A DNA stretch of 64,000 bases from Actinospineispora acaciae DSM 45401 (GCF_000620785.1 NZ_JIAI01000001.1:248001-312000), one strand, 5' to 3'; positions 55,561 through 64,000 are shown, numbered from the stretch's first letter. Made by a program: numbers and translations. The notes: generated by a model from the sequence alone, not told the origin.

Positions 55561-56888
55561 GCGGTGACACCCTGCGCGGCCGGGGTACGGGCGGTCACGA
55601 ACGAGACGCTGACCACCGCCAGCGCCGCGGCCACGGCGACCGCGACGAACAGCACCGAGGTGCCGCCGAACGCGCCGAGCAGCCCGCCGCCCAGGTACGG
55701 GCCGAGGATCCCGCCGGCGCGGCCGACCCCGAGCATCAGGCCCTCGCCGGTGCCCCTGGCCTGCACCGGGTAGGTCACCGCGCACACGTTGTTGAGCAGG
55801 AACTGGCCGCCGAGCAGGAACAGCCCGGCCGCGCCGATCGCGATCACGTTGCTGGCCAGGCCGCCGGTGAAGGCCATCACCAGCGCCGAGACCACGCCCA
55901 GCCCGCACCACACCATGAGCGCCCGCCGCGCGCCCAGGTACCGGTCCGCGACGAGGCCGCCGACGACGGCGCCGACGATCGACATGACCTGCAGGATCGC
56001 GCCGAAGGAGTAGCCGATCACGAAGCCGTGGCCGCGCTGGATCATCAGCTGCGGCGTCCACCCGGTCAGCCCGTACACGGTGAACAGCAGCAGGAACGAC
56101 GACGCCCAGAGCGCGATCGTGCGCACCCGGTAGGTCGGGCCGAGCACCAGCCGCAGGTCGCGGGCCGGCGGGGGAGCGGCGATGGTCAGCCCCGCCGACC
56201 GGTACAGCTCGGCGCGCTCCGGGCGGATCCGGGCGAGCAGCCGGGCGGCCTGCTCCGGGCGACCCTTGGCGACCAGGAACTCCGCCGACTCCGGGAAGAC
56301 CACCAGGTAGACCAGCCCGAGCACGGCCGCGGCGCCGCCGACGTAGTACAGCGCCCGCCAGTTGCCCTCGTCGGTCAGCGCGACGCCCATCACCGCGGCG
56401 AGCACCCCGCCGACCGCGAACCCGGTCCCGCCGAGCGCGGCCAGCCGGTTGTTCACCCGGCGCGGCAGGTACTCGTTGACGTACGCGGTGCCCAGCGGCA
56501 GCAGCACGCCCAGGCCCAGCCCGGTCAGCATCCGCAGCACCACGAACGAGGAGAACGAGGTGGCCAGCGCGCCGGTCAGCACGCTGAACACGCCGGTCAC
56601 CAGCAGGCCCGCGATGAGGGTCGGGCGGCGCCCGATGCGGTCGGCGACCACGCCGTGGGTGAGCGAGCCGATGCCGAAGCCGATCAGCCCGGAGGAGACC
56701 AGGAACCCGGTGGCGGCGTGCGAGAGGCCCCACGGCTCGGCCACGAAATGGATCATGTAGGGCGGGATGAACGTGTCGTAGCCGTCCGCCATGGTGGCCA
56801 GCGCGACCATGCCCACGAGCAGCCAGTGGAAGGGCCGCAGCGGGGCCTCGTCGAGCTCGGTGCGGACGTCAAGGCTCGGCTGTGACAC
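55557..56888 (-). CDS. MFS aromatic acid:proton symporter (AAHS type)
   Basis: 443 residues from GTG 56888 with GGGAGG as RBS. Twelve helices; MADGYDTFIPPYMIHFVAEPWG in helix 1 and GVVADRIGRRPTLIAG are typical of the PcaK/AAHS group, including the Asp of the DGYD motif. It takes up benzoate-like acids for the coupled flavin hydroxylase. It is divergent from an IclR gene across 98 bp, the usual control arrangement for such a pair. Confidence 0.9.
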   Translation of the reverse strand: MSQPSLDVRTELDEAPLRPFHWLLVGMVALATMADGYDTFIPPYMIHFVAEPWGLSHAATGFLVSSGLIGFGIGSLTHGVVADRIGRRPTLIAGLLVTGVFSVLTGALATSFSSFVVLRMLTGLGLGVLLPLGTAYVNEYLPRRVNNRLAALGGTGFAVGGVLAAVMGVALTDEGNWRALYYVGGAAAVLGLVYLVVFPESAEFLVAKGRPEQAARLLARIRPERAELYRSAGLTIAAPPPARDLRLVLGPTYRVRTIALWASSFLLLFTVYGLTGWTPQLMIQRGHGFVIGYSFGAILQVMSIVGAVVGGLVADRYLGARRALMVWCGLGVVSALVMAFTGGLASNVIAIGAAGLFLLGGQFLLNNVCAVTYPVQARGTGEGLMLGVGRAGGILGPYLGGGLLGAFGGTSVLFVAVAVAAALAVVSVSFVTARTPAAQGVTA

Positions 56889-56974
56889 GGCAGGCCTCCC
56901 TGGACAGCATCTCGGGCCGGGCTCGGCCAGCCGAAACTATGCGTAATCGTCGAGCTGGCGGAATCTGTGCCTCT

Positions 56975-56980
56975 TACAAT
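56975..56980 (+). promoter_or_regulatory. -10 element of a leaderless IclR gene
   Basis: TACAAT at 56975-56980 precedes GTG 56987 by 6 nt. It fits leaderless transcription and supports this start codon over longer in-frame extensions upstream. Confidence 0.55.
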
Positions 56981-56986
56981 TCTTCT

Positions 56987-57739
56987 GTGCGTAACACGCC
57001 GTGGTATCCGATCGAGTCGGCCGACAACGTGCTCCGGCTGTTGCTGCTGCTGTCCGAGCGCCGCCGGCTCCGGGTGGTGGACGCCGCCGAGCACCTGGGC
57101 GTGGCGCGCTCCACAGCGCACCGATTGCTCCGAGCGCTGAGCTACCGGGACTTCGCGGTGCAGGACGCCCACAAGGCGTACCGCCCCGGCCCTGCCTTCG
57201 AACGGCTGATGCTGCCCGGGCCGTCCACCCAGGACCTGCGCGTGGTGCTGCACCGGCACCTGGAGCGGCTGCACGCCGAGCTGGGCGAGACCTGCCACCT
57301 GATGGTGCTGGAGGGTAACGGCGCCCGGTTCGTCGACTGCGTCGAGTGCGCGCACGTGCTGCGGATCGGCTCCCGGGTGGGCATGCTGCTGCCCGCGCAC
57401 GTCACGTCGGGCGGCAAGGCACTGCTCGCGGAGCTCTCCTCGGAGCAATTGACGTCTTTGTACCCCAGAGACCTGCCGGCGTCACCGGGCGGCGCTCCGA
57501 TTGCTCGGACGGCACTGCGCCGCCAGCTCGCTGCGGTTCGGCGTCGCGGGTACGCCACCAACCTGGAGGAGAGCGAACGCGGCATCCTCGCCGTCGGCGC
57601 CTGCGTCCGGGACGCGGCGGGCCGCGCGGTCGCCGGCCTCGCGGTGGCCGCCCCCAGCGCCCGATGCCCCCAGTCCCGGCTGCCCGAGCTGGCCGCCGTG
57701 GTGATCAAGGTGGCCGAAGCCGCCACCGCCGACCTGTAG
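56987..57739 (+). CDS. IclR-family transcriptional regulator
   Basis: 250 residues from GTG 56987. HTH: RLRVVDAAEHLGVARSTAHRLLRAL; effector domain with LHAELGETCHLMVLEGNGARFVDCVE and GMLLPAHVTSGGKALLAEL. Longer in-frame starts would overlap the divergent transporter gene. It likely controls the PhzS-like hydroxylase/AAHS transporter operon in response to the aromatic substrate. A VOC gene with its own leaderless promoter follows after 58 bp. Confidence 0.9.
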   Translation: MRNTPWYPIESADNVLRLLLLLSERRRLRVVDAAEHLGVARSTAHRLLRALSYRDFAVQDAHKAYRPGPAFERLMLPGPSTQDLRVVLHRHLERLHAELGETCHLMVLEGNGARFVDCVECAHVLRIGSRVGMLLPAHVTSGGKALLAELSSEQLTSLYPRDLPASPGGAPIARTALRRQLAAVRRRGYATNLEESERGILAVGACVRDAAGRAVAGLAVAAPSARCPQSRLPELAAVVIKVAEAATADL

Positions 57740-57797
57740 CGGCGCGCCCTCCCGTTTCTCCAAGACCCGGCCACGCGGCGCCCCTACCGTCTCCGCC

Positions 57798-58151
57798 ATG
57801 GTCGTTCATCGGATTGTGCCCAACCTCAAGGTGGCCGACGTCGCCGCCGGACACGAGTTCTACGAACGCGTCCTCGGGCTGGAGAAGAGCTTCGGAATGG
57901 ACTGGATCACGGGCTTCTGGTCCCCGGACAACCACACCGCCCAGCTGAGCCTGATCAGCAGGGACGCGACGGCACCCGAGGACTCCGCGGTGTCGGTGGG
58001 CACCTCCGAGGTGGACGAGGCCTACGCCCGAGCCCGGCGGATGGGCGTCGAGATCGTGCACCCGCTGACCGACGAGCCGTGGGGGGTTCGTCGGTTCTTC
58101 GTGCGCGACCCGCACGGCCACGTCATCAACGTCGTCTCACACCGGGACTGA
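57798..58151 (+). CDS. VOC-superfamily (glyoxalase/bleomycin-resistance) protein
   Basis: 117 residues with the paired beta-alpha-beta-beta-beta fold: RIVPNLKVADVAAGHEFYERVLGLEK at the start and WGVRRFFVRDPHGHVINVVSH at the end. A His and a Glu are positioned for a metal, so it could be a small metalloenzyme or binding protein. TACCGT at 57785-57790, 7 nt upstream, predicts a leaderless transcript. Substrate unknown. Confidence 0.85.
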   Translation: MVVHRIVPNLKVADVAAGHEFYERVLGLEKSFGMDWITGFWSPDNHTAQLSLISRDATAPEDSAVSVGTSEVDEAYARARRMGVEIVHPLTDEPWGVRRFFVRDPHGHVINVVSHRD

Positions 58152-58172
58152 GTGACCGGCCGCTCGCCGGGC

Positions 58173-58982
58173 TCAGGTGAGGTGGTCGAAGTCGCCGCGC
58201 ACCCAGCCGATGTAGCGGTCGGCGGAGCGGCGGACGGCCGCGCGGGCGTCGGTGTCGATGGTGCGGCCGAAGTTGTCGTACAGGCGGTCGAACGCGAGCC
58301 CCTCCACGCCACGGGTGAGCCGGTCCACGACCGCGGCCGACAGCGGGATGCGGTTCGGGTAGCTGCGCATGAAGGTCACGGTGGCGCGGTCCGGGTTCGA
58401 CTGGATGGTGTCGCCGCCGAACAACACGCCGTTGCCGCCGGCGCCGGCCGCCCAGTGCGCGACGGCGCTGCCGGGGAAGTGCCCGCCCAGCTGGACCAGC
58501 GTCAGGCCGGGCAGGACGTCGAGCTTGCCGGCCCACGGCCGGATCGCCGGGTCCGGGCGCGCCACCCAGGACAGGTCCGCCTCGGAGACGAAGATCGGTG
58601 GGTCGCCGAGCGCGCGGCTCCACTCCACCTGCACGCCGAACATGTGCGGATGGCTCGCCACGATCGCGGCCACCGTGCCCAGCCGGCCGACCTCGCGCAC
58701 GGCGTCCTCGTCGAGGTAGCCGACCGGGTCCCAGAGCAGGTTCCCGGCCGGGGTCCGCACCAGGTGCGCCTGCTGGCCGATCCCGACCTTCGGTTCGGCG
58801 GTGATGCCGTAGAGGTCCGGCTCGAGCTCGCGCACGCCCACCCGATGCCCGGCGGCGGCGAGCTCGTTGAGCGTGGTCCAGGCCTGCCCGGTGGCCGGCA
58901 CCCACTGGCGCTCATCCGCGCAGATCGCGCACACCGCGACGGCCTCGGCATGCTCGACGGCGCAGGTCTGACAGATCAACAT
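58173..58982 (-). CDS. Metallo-beta-lactamase-fold protein with N-terminal zinc ribbon
   Basis: 269 residues. A short N-terminal CQTC and CAIC pair forms a likely zinc ribbon (residues 4-22). The MBL domain follows, but the usual HxHxDH reads SHPHMFG, so the first metal site is degenerate; GGHFPGS and FGGDTI remain. Homologs are hydrolases of unknown substrate. It is convergent with the VOC gene and divergent from the cold-shock gene. Confidence 0.82.
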   Translation of the reverse strand: MLICQTCAVEHAEAVAVCAICADERQWVPATGQAWTTLNELAAAGHRVGVRELEPDLYGITAEPKVGIGQQAHLVRTPAGNLLWDPVGYLDEDAVREVGRLGTVAAIVASHPHMFGVQVEWSRALGDPPIFVSEADLSWVARPDPAIRPWAGKLDVLPGLTLVQLGGHFPGSAVAHWAAGAGGNGVLFGGDTIQSNPDRATVTFMRSYPNRIPLSAAVVDRLTRGVEGLAFDRLYDNFGRTIDTDARAAVRRSADRYIGWVRGDFDHLT

Positions 58983-59292
58983 GGTGGCGTTCCTCCCGGG
59001 CCCGAGCCTGCCACCAACCCGGCGAGCCTACAAGCGTGTGCCAACGTTCGTGGGCCGAAAATCTCTCCGGACACTTGCGTGCTGCTGGCCCCGTGTGTTG
59101 CTCCCGCACCGGAGGCAACAGCGGCTGTGGTAACTTCTCCGATGTTGCAGTCGTGTTTTCCTCGATCGTTGCGAAGCGTCCGTGGAGCGTGACACCGGGC
59201 TTCGTGGATCTGGGGACTCTCTGGACGGCGGGGCCCGCCGCAACCACCGGTTGGCGAGGTGTCGGCCGGTACCGCACATCATCAGGAGAAAC
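58983..59292 (+). promoter_or_regulatory. Control region and long 5' leader of the cold-shock gene
   Basis: 310 bp without a gene. TAACTT at 59131-59136 is the best -10 candidate and would give a leader of about 150 nt, as is common for cold-shock mRNAs. AGGAG at 59284-59288 is the RBS. The same stretch must also hold the divergent promoter for the MBL-fold gene. Confidence 0.4.
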
Positions 59293-59496
59293 ATGGCTCA
59301 GGGCACGGTGAAGTGGTTCAACGCGGAGAAGGGCTTCGGGTTCATCTCCACTGACGACAACGGCCCGGACGTCTTCGTGCACTACTCGTCCATCCAGGGC
59401 TCCGGCTTCCGCAGCCTCGAGGAGAACCAGCGGGTCTCCTTCGACGTGAGCCAGGGCCAGAAGGGCCCGCAGGCAGACAACGTGCAGGTCATCTGA
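59293..59496 (+). CDS. Cold-shock domain protein (CspA family)
   Basis: 67 residues. [16 protein letters not shown] carries RNP1 (KGFGFI) and VFVHYSSI carries RNP2; the protein is a single OB-fold RNA chaperone. Length and charge match actinobacterial CspA proteins. Its RBS AGGAG is 4 nt before the ATG spacing window. A strong terminator follows 20 bp after the stop. Confidence 0.96.
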   Translation: MAQGTVKWFNAEKGFGFISTDDNGPDVFVHYSSIQGSGFRSLEENQRVSFDVSQGQKGPQADNVQVI

Positions 59497-59516
59497 CTTC
59501 GTTCGACGCGCTGACG

Positions 59517-59550
59517 ACGGCCCCAGGTTGGTGACACCGCCTGGGGCCGT
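59517..59550 (+). terminator. Intrinsic terminator of the cold-shock gene
   Basis: ACGGCCCCAGG (59517-59527) pairs perfectly with CCTGGGGCCGT (59540-59550) around a 12-nt loop, followed by TTGCTGT. A textbook GC-rich hairpin. Confidence 0.85.
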
Positions 59551-59578
59551 TTGCTGTCCGTGACCACCCATCCGCCCG

Positions 59579-59640
59579 CACACCCGGTTCGTAACTCGCA
59601 CATGCGCCGCGGCGCATGTGCCACGTACGAACTGGGTGTG
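59579..59640. repeat. 62-bp imperfect palindrome
   Basis: Three matched arm pairs are nested: CACACCC/GGGTGTG, GTTCGTA/TACGAAC and GCACATGCGCC/GGCGCATGTGC, with a 2-nt centre and small internal mismatches. Located between the cold-shock terminator and an empty region. It would form a long cruciform or RNA hairpin; function unknown. Confidence 0.8.
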
Positions 59641-60070
59641 CCGGCCGAGCCCAACTACGGACGTGGGCTGGTTTTCTTTCTTCATTGCCGGGGGCGAATA
59701 ACGAGCGGCCGGCGATGTCTTCGGTGCGGAAACCAAGATTCTCGTCGACGGATTGTGGTTTCGCACAGTCCCGAGGCCATGGTGGTGCGGCGGTCGTTCG
59801 GTAGAACGATCTATCAACGGCGAGCGCGCCGCCGGCTCTCGACCGGTAGGCGTTCATGTTCTCGCAGGCCGCGCGGCCTCCGCTAGGCACGTCGGTGCCT
59901 GTGAGGACGCCACTGGTTCGCGGTGTGCGGGTGGCACGGGCGTCAGGTTGTCTGCATGGCGTACGGACGTGGGCGTGCCCGTCGCGGCGGTATTTGGCGG
60001 AGCGGTTGTGTTACGACATAAATGGGCGGACGCCATTGATGGGGACGGCGCGCGACAGTAGGGTCCGAAT
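59641..60070. other. Gene-poor stretch before the PucR gene
   Basis: 430 bp with lower GC than the rest. Short open frames exist on both strands but have atypical codon use and no ribosome sites. The only element I can support is TAGGGT at 60059-60064, 6 nt before the PucR ATG, as a leaderless -10. Confidence 0.5.
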
Positions 60071-61474
60071 ATGACCGGGGTCGGGCCGACGGCGGGCGCG
60101 CGTGCCGTACCCCGCCTGCCGGCATTCGCCGATCACGGCGGGCCGAAGGTCGACGCCCGCGACGAGGCCGCGCTGCTGCGCAGGGTGGTCGCGATCTGCG
60201 GGCACCTCTCCGCGCTGGCGTCGCAGGAAGTCGACCTGGAGTCGGTGGCGCGCTTCCTCTCCGAGCGGGTGGGCGCCGGCGTGGTTCTGTTGGACCGGGG
60301 GCTGGAGGTGCTCGCCTGCGCCGGGGCGTCCGACCCGGGCGACATCCTCGGCGTCGTGCGCGAGCACTCGGGCGCCAGCGGCCTGCACACCGTGCTGGCC
60401 GCCGCCGCGCGCAACCGCCGGGCGCTGACCGTGCCGGTGCTGACCGGCGACGCCGCCTCGGTGATCGTCGCCCCGGTCTCGGTCGGCACCGACGTGGCCG
60501 GCTACCTGCTCGCGGGCGGCGCGCGCGGCGGCGGCCTGACCGAGGACCCGGCCGACGAGCTGACCGAGGACATGCGGCTGCTGGTCACCGAGCACGCGGC
60601 GATGGTCTGCGGCGTGGTCATCGGCAGGGACCTGGTGGTGGCGGCCGCCGCCGGGCGCGCCCGCCAGGAGCTGTTCGAGGCGCTCCTGCAGCACCGCGAC
60701 CGGGACGACACCGAGGTCGACAGGTGGGCGCGGCACCTCGGCTTCGACGCCGACCGCCCGTACCAGGTACTGGCCGTCGCGTTCGTCGAGGAGCGGGACC
60801 AGAACCGGCGCGGGGCCGGGCTGGCCACGCTCGAGTCGGTGCTCACCCAGCGCGCCTCCGGGGCCATCGTGGCGGCCCGCGCCGACGAGGTGGTGGCGAT
60901 CGCCCCGGTGCCGGTGCGGGTCGGCACGGGGTCGACCCAGGCGGCGACACAGGCGGCGACACAGGCGCAGGCCCGTGCGCTGGCCCAGGCCTGCGTGGAC
61001 ACCGCCGCGACCCGCCGGCTCGGGGCGGCGGCGGTCGGCATCGGCAACCCCTGCCACACCGCCGCGGACATCGCCCGCTCCTACGCCGAGGCCCGCCGCG
61101 CGCTCGCGGCCACCCGGCGGATGGGCGCGGGCGGCGGCGTCACGGCGTTCGCCGACCTGGGCATCCACCGGCTGCTGCTGCGGGTGCCGGACGTCGCCGA
61201 CGTGCGGGCGTTCGCCGAGGAGGTGCTGGGCGCGCTGCTGGCGGAGGAACGGACCAGCGGCATGGAGTACCTGGCCACGCTGTCGGTGTACTTCAACGAG
61301 AACAGCAGCCCGCGCCGCACCGCCCAGCGGCTGCACGTGCACCCGAACACCGTCAACTACCGGATCCGGCGCATCGAGGAGATCACCGGACTGTCCTTCG
61401 ACGTGCACCGCGACCGGCTGATGGCCGAGGTCGCGGCGGAGATCCTGGCCGGGCCGGGGGGAGGGCCGCGATGA
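60071..61474 (+). CDS. PucR/CdaR-type transcriptional regulator
   Basis: 467 residues. An N-terminal GAF-like sensor (about 40-190), a central GGDEF-like region, and a C-terminal PucR HTH (SSPRRTAQRLHVHPNTVNYRIRRIEEITG). An in-frame 12-bp repeat encodes TQAATQAATQ near residue 290. The stop overlaps the methyltransferase start (ATGA), so regulator and enzyme are made together. It may sense a methionine- or folate-related metabolite. Confidence 0.88.
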   Translation: MTGVGPTAGARAVPRLPAFADHGGPKVDARDEAALLRRVVAICGHLSALASQEVDLESVARFLSERVGAGVVLLDRGLEVLACAGASDPGDILGVVREHSGASGLHTVLAAAARNRRALTVPVLTGDAASVIVAPVSVGTDVAGYLLAGGARGGGLTEDPADELTEDMRLLVTEHAAMVCGVVIGRDLVVAAAAGRARQELFEALLQHRDRDDTEVDRWARHLGFDADRPYQVLAVAFVEERDQNRRGAGLATLESVLTQRASGAIVAARADEVVAIAPVPVRVGTGSTQAATQAATQAQARALAQACVDTAATRRLGAAAVGIGNPCHTAADIARSYAEARRALAATRRMGAGGGVTAFADLGIHRLLLRVPDVADVRAFAEEVLGALLAEERTSGMEYLATLSVYFNENSSPRRTAQRLHVHPNTVNYRIRRIEEITGLSFDVHRDRLMAEVAAEILAGPGGGPR

Positions 61475-63297
61475 ACCTGCGCGCGATGCTGGAGCGCGGT
61501 GCGCTGGTCTGCGACGGCGCGATGGGCACCATGCTGCACGCCGCCGGCAACTCGCTGGACCAGGCGCTGCCCGCGCTCAACCTCACGAACGCGGCGCTGG
61601 TGCGCACCGTGCACGACAGCTACGTCGACGCCGGGGTCAACATCATCCAGACCAACACGTTCGGCGCCAGCCGGCCGAGGCTGTCCGAGTACGGCTTCGG
61701 CGACCGGGTCGAGGAGATCAACCGGGCCGGCGTGCGGCTGGCCAGGCAGGCCGCCGAGGCGGGACGGTCGGTGCTGGTGGCCGGGTCGGTCGCGCCGGCG
61801 GTGAGCGTGCACCAGCGCAGGCGGGTGCGTGGCGCGCGGCGGGCCGACGCGGTGCGCGAGCAGGTCGAGGTGCTCGCCGACGCGGGCGTCGACCTGGTGC
61901 TGCTGGAGACGTTCGGGTACCTCGACGAGCTGGTGGAGGCCGTCGAGATCGCCACCGCCGCCTCCGACGTGCCGGTGATCGCGCAGGCCACCTTCGCCAC
62001 CGACACCCACACGCTCAGCGGGCACACCCCGCGCGAGGTGGTCTCCGCGCTGGCCGGGGCGCCGATCGTGGCGCTGGGCACGAACTGCACGCTCGGCCCG
62101 CAGCGCTCGCTGGCCGTGCTGCGCGAGCTGCGCGCGCACACCGACCTGCCGCTCACCGTGCAGCCCAACGCGGGCCTGCCCAGGCGGGTCGCGCCGGCCC
62201 GGTTCGAGTACGACATCGACTCCGAGTACTTCGTGCGCTACGTCCGCCAGCTGCTCGACGCGGGCGCGGGCGTGGTCGGCGGCTGCTGCGGCACCACGCC
62301 CACCCAGCTGGCGGCGATCGTGGCGGCCACCGAGGAGTATCGGGACCGCCCCGCCGCCGCACGCCCGCCGACCCGGACGCGGCCCGCCGGCCCGCCCACC
62401 GCGACCGCCTCCGCGTCCTCGTTCGCCGAGCTGGACAGGTTGGTCGTGGAGCTGACGCCGCCGCCGACCGGGGGAGTGGACGACTCGCTCGCGGTCGCGC
62501 GGCGGCTGTGCGACGCCGGGACCAGGCTCATCTCGGTGGCCGCCTCGCGCAGCACCGCCGCCAGGGTGAACCCCGTCGACCTGGCCCTGCACCTGCACCA
62601 GCGCCTCGGGGTGGACACCGTGGCCAGCGTGACCACCTGGGACCGCACGATCATGGCGCTGCAGGCCGACCTGCTCGGCGCGCACGCGCTGGGGGTGCGG
62701 CGCATCGTCTGCGAGACCGGCACCCCGCCGCTGCTCGGCGACTACCCGCACGTCGACGGTATCTGGGACGTCGACTCCCTCGGCCTGATCGAGCTGCTCG
62801 CCGGGCTCAACGACGGCACCGACTACTACGGGCTGCAACTGCCGGCGAAGACGGAGTTCGAGATCGGCGCGCGGATCAACCCGGGCAGCCGGGAACCCGA
62901 GCGGGAGGCCGCCGAGGCGCTCCGGAAGGTCTCGGCCGGGGCGCACTTTCTGATCACCCGGCCGGTGTACGCGCGGGCGCACCTGGAGCGGCTGCTGGAG
63001 CTGCTGGGCGAGCACCGGGTGCCGATCCTGGCCGCCGTGCAGCCGCTGACCGGCTTCCCGGAGGCGGAGTTCCTCGCTCACGAGGTGCCCGACGTGCGCA
63101 TTCCACGCGGCACGCTGGCGGCGTTGGACGCGGCGGGGGAGCGGGCGCGCGAGGTCGGCATCGAGCTCGCGGCGGAGCTGGTCGGGCAGATCAGGGGGCT
63201 GGTCAACGGCATCGTGCTGGCGCCGTCGGAGGACCCGGTCGAGACGCTGCGGGCGGTCGCGGCCCTCGGCTTCGACGACCAGGGATCAGGCGGCTGA
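61471..63297 (+). CDS. Homocysteine S-methyltransferase / methylenetetrahydrofolate reductase fusion
   Basis: 608 residues. Residues 1-290 are a homocysteine methyltransferase barrel with zinc Cys206 (GTNCTLGP) and Cys272/Cys273 (GGCCGTTP). A proline-rich linker is followed by an MTHFR-like barrel (about 320-605). The domain order matches the bifunctional YitJ family. It could reduce methylene-THF and use the methyl group, or serve S-methylmethionine or related thiols. It is coupled to the PucR gene and overlaps the convergent coiled-coil gene by 12 bp. Confidence 0.92.
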   Translation: MNLRAMLERGALVCDGAMGTMLHAAGNSLDQALPALNLTNAALVRTVHDSYVDAGVNIIQTNTFGASRPRLSEYGFGDRVEEINRAGVRLARQAAEAGRSVLVAGSVAPAVSVHQRRRVRGARRADAVREQVEVLADAGVDLVLLETFGYLDELVEAVEIATAASDVPVIAQATFATDTHTLSGHTPREVVSALAGAPIVALGTNCTLGPQRSLAVLRELRAHTDLPLTVQPNAGLPRRVAPARFEYDIDSEYFVRYVRQLLDAGAGVVGGCCGTTPTQLAAIVAATEEYRDRPAAARPPTRTRPAGPPTATASASSFAELDRLVVELTPPPTGGVDDSLAVARRLCDAGTRLISVAASRSTAARVNPVDLALHLHQRLGVDTVASVTTWDRTIMALQADLLGAHALGVRRIVCETGTPPLLGDYPHVDGIWDVDSLGLIELLAGLNDGTDYYGLQLPAKTEFEIGARINPGSREPEREAAEALRKVSAGAHFLITRPVYARAHLERLLELLGEHRVPILAAVQPLTGFPEAEFLAHEVPDVRIPRGTLAALDAAGERAREVGIELAAELVGQIRGLVNGIVLAPSEDPVETLRAVAALGFDDQGSGG

Positions 63298-63552
63298 GCC
63301 GGGGTCGGACGCCTCGTGACCAGCGTCGACCAGCGAACGGGCCACCACAGGGCGCAGCGCGGCCGGTAGCGGGGCGGCCGATGCCCGCAGGTGGGCGACG
63401 GCGGCACGCAGCTCGGCCACCTCCTTGCGCAGCGCGTCGATCAACGCCTGGTCGCGGGCCGAGCGCTCGGCCTCGACGGCGTCGGCGATCCGGGTCAGCT
63501 CGCGGAGCACCGGGGCCAGCGGGGTGGACCCGTCACGAACGGCCGATGTCAT
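63286..63552 (-). CDS. Small coiled-coil protein, unknown function
   Basis: 88 residues from ATG 63552 with GGGAGGTG as RBS. A helical, charged stretch (ELTRIADAVEAERSARDQAL then ALRKEVAELRAAVAHLRA) predicts a coiled coil over residues 17-55. No family recognised. Its ATG overlaps the stop of the decayed MetE-like frame (TGATG), suggesting former translational coupling. The 3' end overlaps the methyltransferase fusion gene. Confidence 0.7.
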   Translation of the reverse strand: MTSAVRDGSTPLAPVLRELTRIADAVEAERSARDQALIDALRKEVAELRAAVAHLRASAAPLPAALRPVVARSLVDAGHEASDPGSAA

Positions 63553-64000
63553 CACACCTCCCACAGCACCGCAGGGCGCGACCGACGGTAATGCGGGGTG
63601 AACGCCCGGTGATATGGGCGGCGAGCCAAGACCGACCGGGGTTCGGTTGGTGATCGCCACAACGGGGTGATCGCCGCGCCTTCGCTGAGGCTGCGCAGCA
63701 CCGGTTCGAGCACGTCGGAGAGCGGGACGTCGGAGAGCGGGACGTCGTAGCGGTGCGATGCGGGGTAGCTGCCCCAGCACAGGTGGAGCCTTAATTGCTC
63801 CGATGGAATGCTCCGAGTAGTGCTCTCTATCGCTTCTCGGCGTCGCGGTAGCGCAACGGTCCCTCGCAGGCCGGCATGTTGATGTGCGCGGCGGCCTCCC
63901 GCTGCGCGTCGGTCAGCCCGGCCTGTCCCATCTCGGCCAGGTCGTGGAACCGGCGGGCGCCGGCCTGGCCGCCGAGGCCGTCCAGGCGGTTGCGGACGTA
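63552..64000 (-). pseudogene. MetE-family methyltransferase fragment, frameshifted and deleted
   Basis: Two minus-strand frames carry parts of one cobalamin-independent methionine synthase-like protein. The first (64000-63827) encodes GLTDAQREAAAHINMPACEG and PLRYRDAEKR, then a TAG. The second (63833-63552) encodes SEQLRLHLCWGSYPASHRYD and the following VPLSDV, the family's HxCWG zinc/homocysteine region. The large segment that normally lies between is missing and the frame shifts at about 63830. A 15-bp tandem duplication (63713-63742) repeats VPLSD. The gene continues beyond the right edge. Confidence 0.75.

Noticed and set aside
59489..60061. Short open frames in the low-GC stretch after the cold-shock gene
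   Set aside because: They lack ribosome sites, overlap the palindrome and one another, and match no family; codon use differs from true genes here.
60940..60985. Short tandem repeat in the second PucR gene taken at first as a possible CRISPR or VNTR locus
   Set aside because: It is an in-frame 12-bp repeat coding for TQAA units inside an intact gene; no spacers or repeat array exist.

Overview
The window is a 64 kb piece of a very GC-rich actinobacterial chromosome. Third codon positions are almost all G or C, start and stop codons overlap heavily (ATGA, GTGA), many promoters look leaderless (TANNNT 6-8 nt before the start codon), and several families are typical of actinomycetes (PucR, CGNR zinc-finger and SCP2-linked HxlR regulators, FurA-KatG, mycothiol-type DinB enzymes). 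A Pseudonocardiaceae-like soil actinomycete is the best guess, but the sequence does not fix the genus. I see no rRNA, tRNA, CRISPR array, phage or intact insertion sequence. The region is dominated by catabolic operons, each with its own transporter and regulator.

Layout. 1-4447 (minus): an overlapping acyl-CoA operon (biotin carboxylase/BCCP, CitE-type lyase, MaoC hydratase, SDR) followed by a TetR regulator. 4623-8221: phosphatase-like protein, cupin, small membrane protein, and a DUF485/sodium-solute symporter pair; several promoters here carry CGAAC/CAAAC palindromes that may be TetR operators. 8297-15791: DUF1989 protein, Old Yellow Enzyme, PucR regulator, signal peptidase, phosphopantetheinyl transferase, and a CGNR regulator divergent from a CynX-type transporter. 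15892-19364: an amine module with a permease gene broken by a 78-bp insertion and an intact copper amine oxidase. 19375-25043: NmrA-like reductase, CaiC-like CoA ligase, drug-type MFS pump, AraC and LysR regulators.

25161-39766 is the most distinctive part: a run of 15 plus-strand genes. The first four (flavin reductase, acyl-CoA-dehydrogenase-like monooxygenase, IacB-like small protein, SDR) resemble the indole-3-acetate (iac) system. The next eleven are packed almost without gaps: double CaiB CoA-transferase, enoyl-CoA hydratase, serpin, cysteine desulfurase, Rieske oxygenase, MhpB-type extradiol dioxygenase, M20-like protein with a degenerate metal site, alpha/beta hydrolase, 38-residue membrane peptide, second alpha/beta hydrolase and MDR reductase. 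A hairpin closes the run and an IclR gene with a 10-bp-arm palindrome follows. I infer aerobic degradation of an aryl- or indole-acetic-type substrate through hydroxylation, CoA activation, ring dihydroxylation and meta-cleavage.

40730-49807: fused tautomerase and HxlR regulator, MHS transporter, furA-katG, cupin, a second HxlR, and an operon with a haloalkane-dehalogenase homolog that lacks the catalytic histidine. 49968-53275: intact APC permease, aldehyde dehydrogenase and Rid protein, ending in a 20-bp-stem hairpin. 54310-57739: PhzS-like flavin hydroxylase and aromatic-acid transporter divergent from an IclR regulator. 57798-64000: VOC protein, metallo-beta-lactamase-fold protein, cold-shock gene, a large palindrome, a PucR regulator coupled to a homocysteine methyltransferase/MTHFR fusion, a small coiled-coil gene, and a decayed MetE-family pseudogene running off the right edge.
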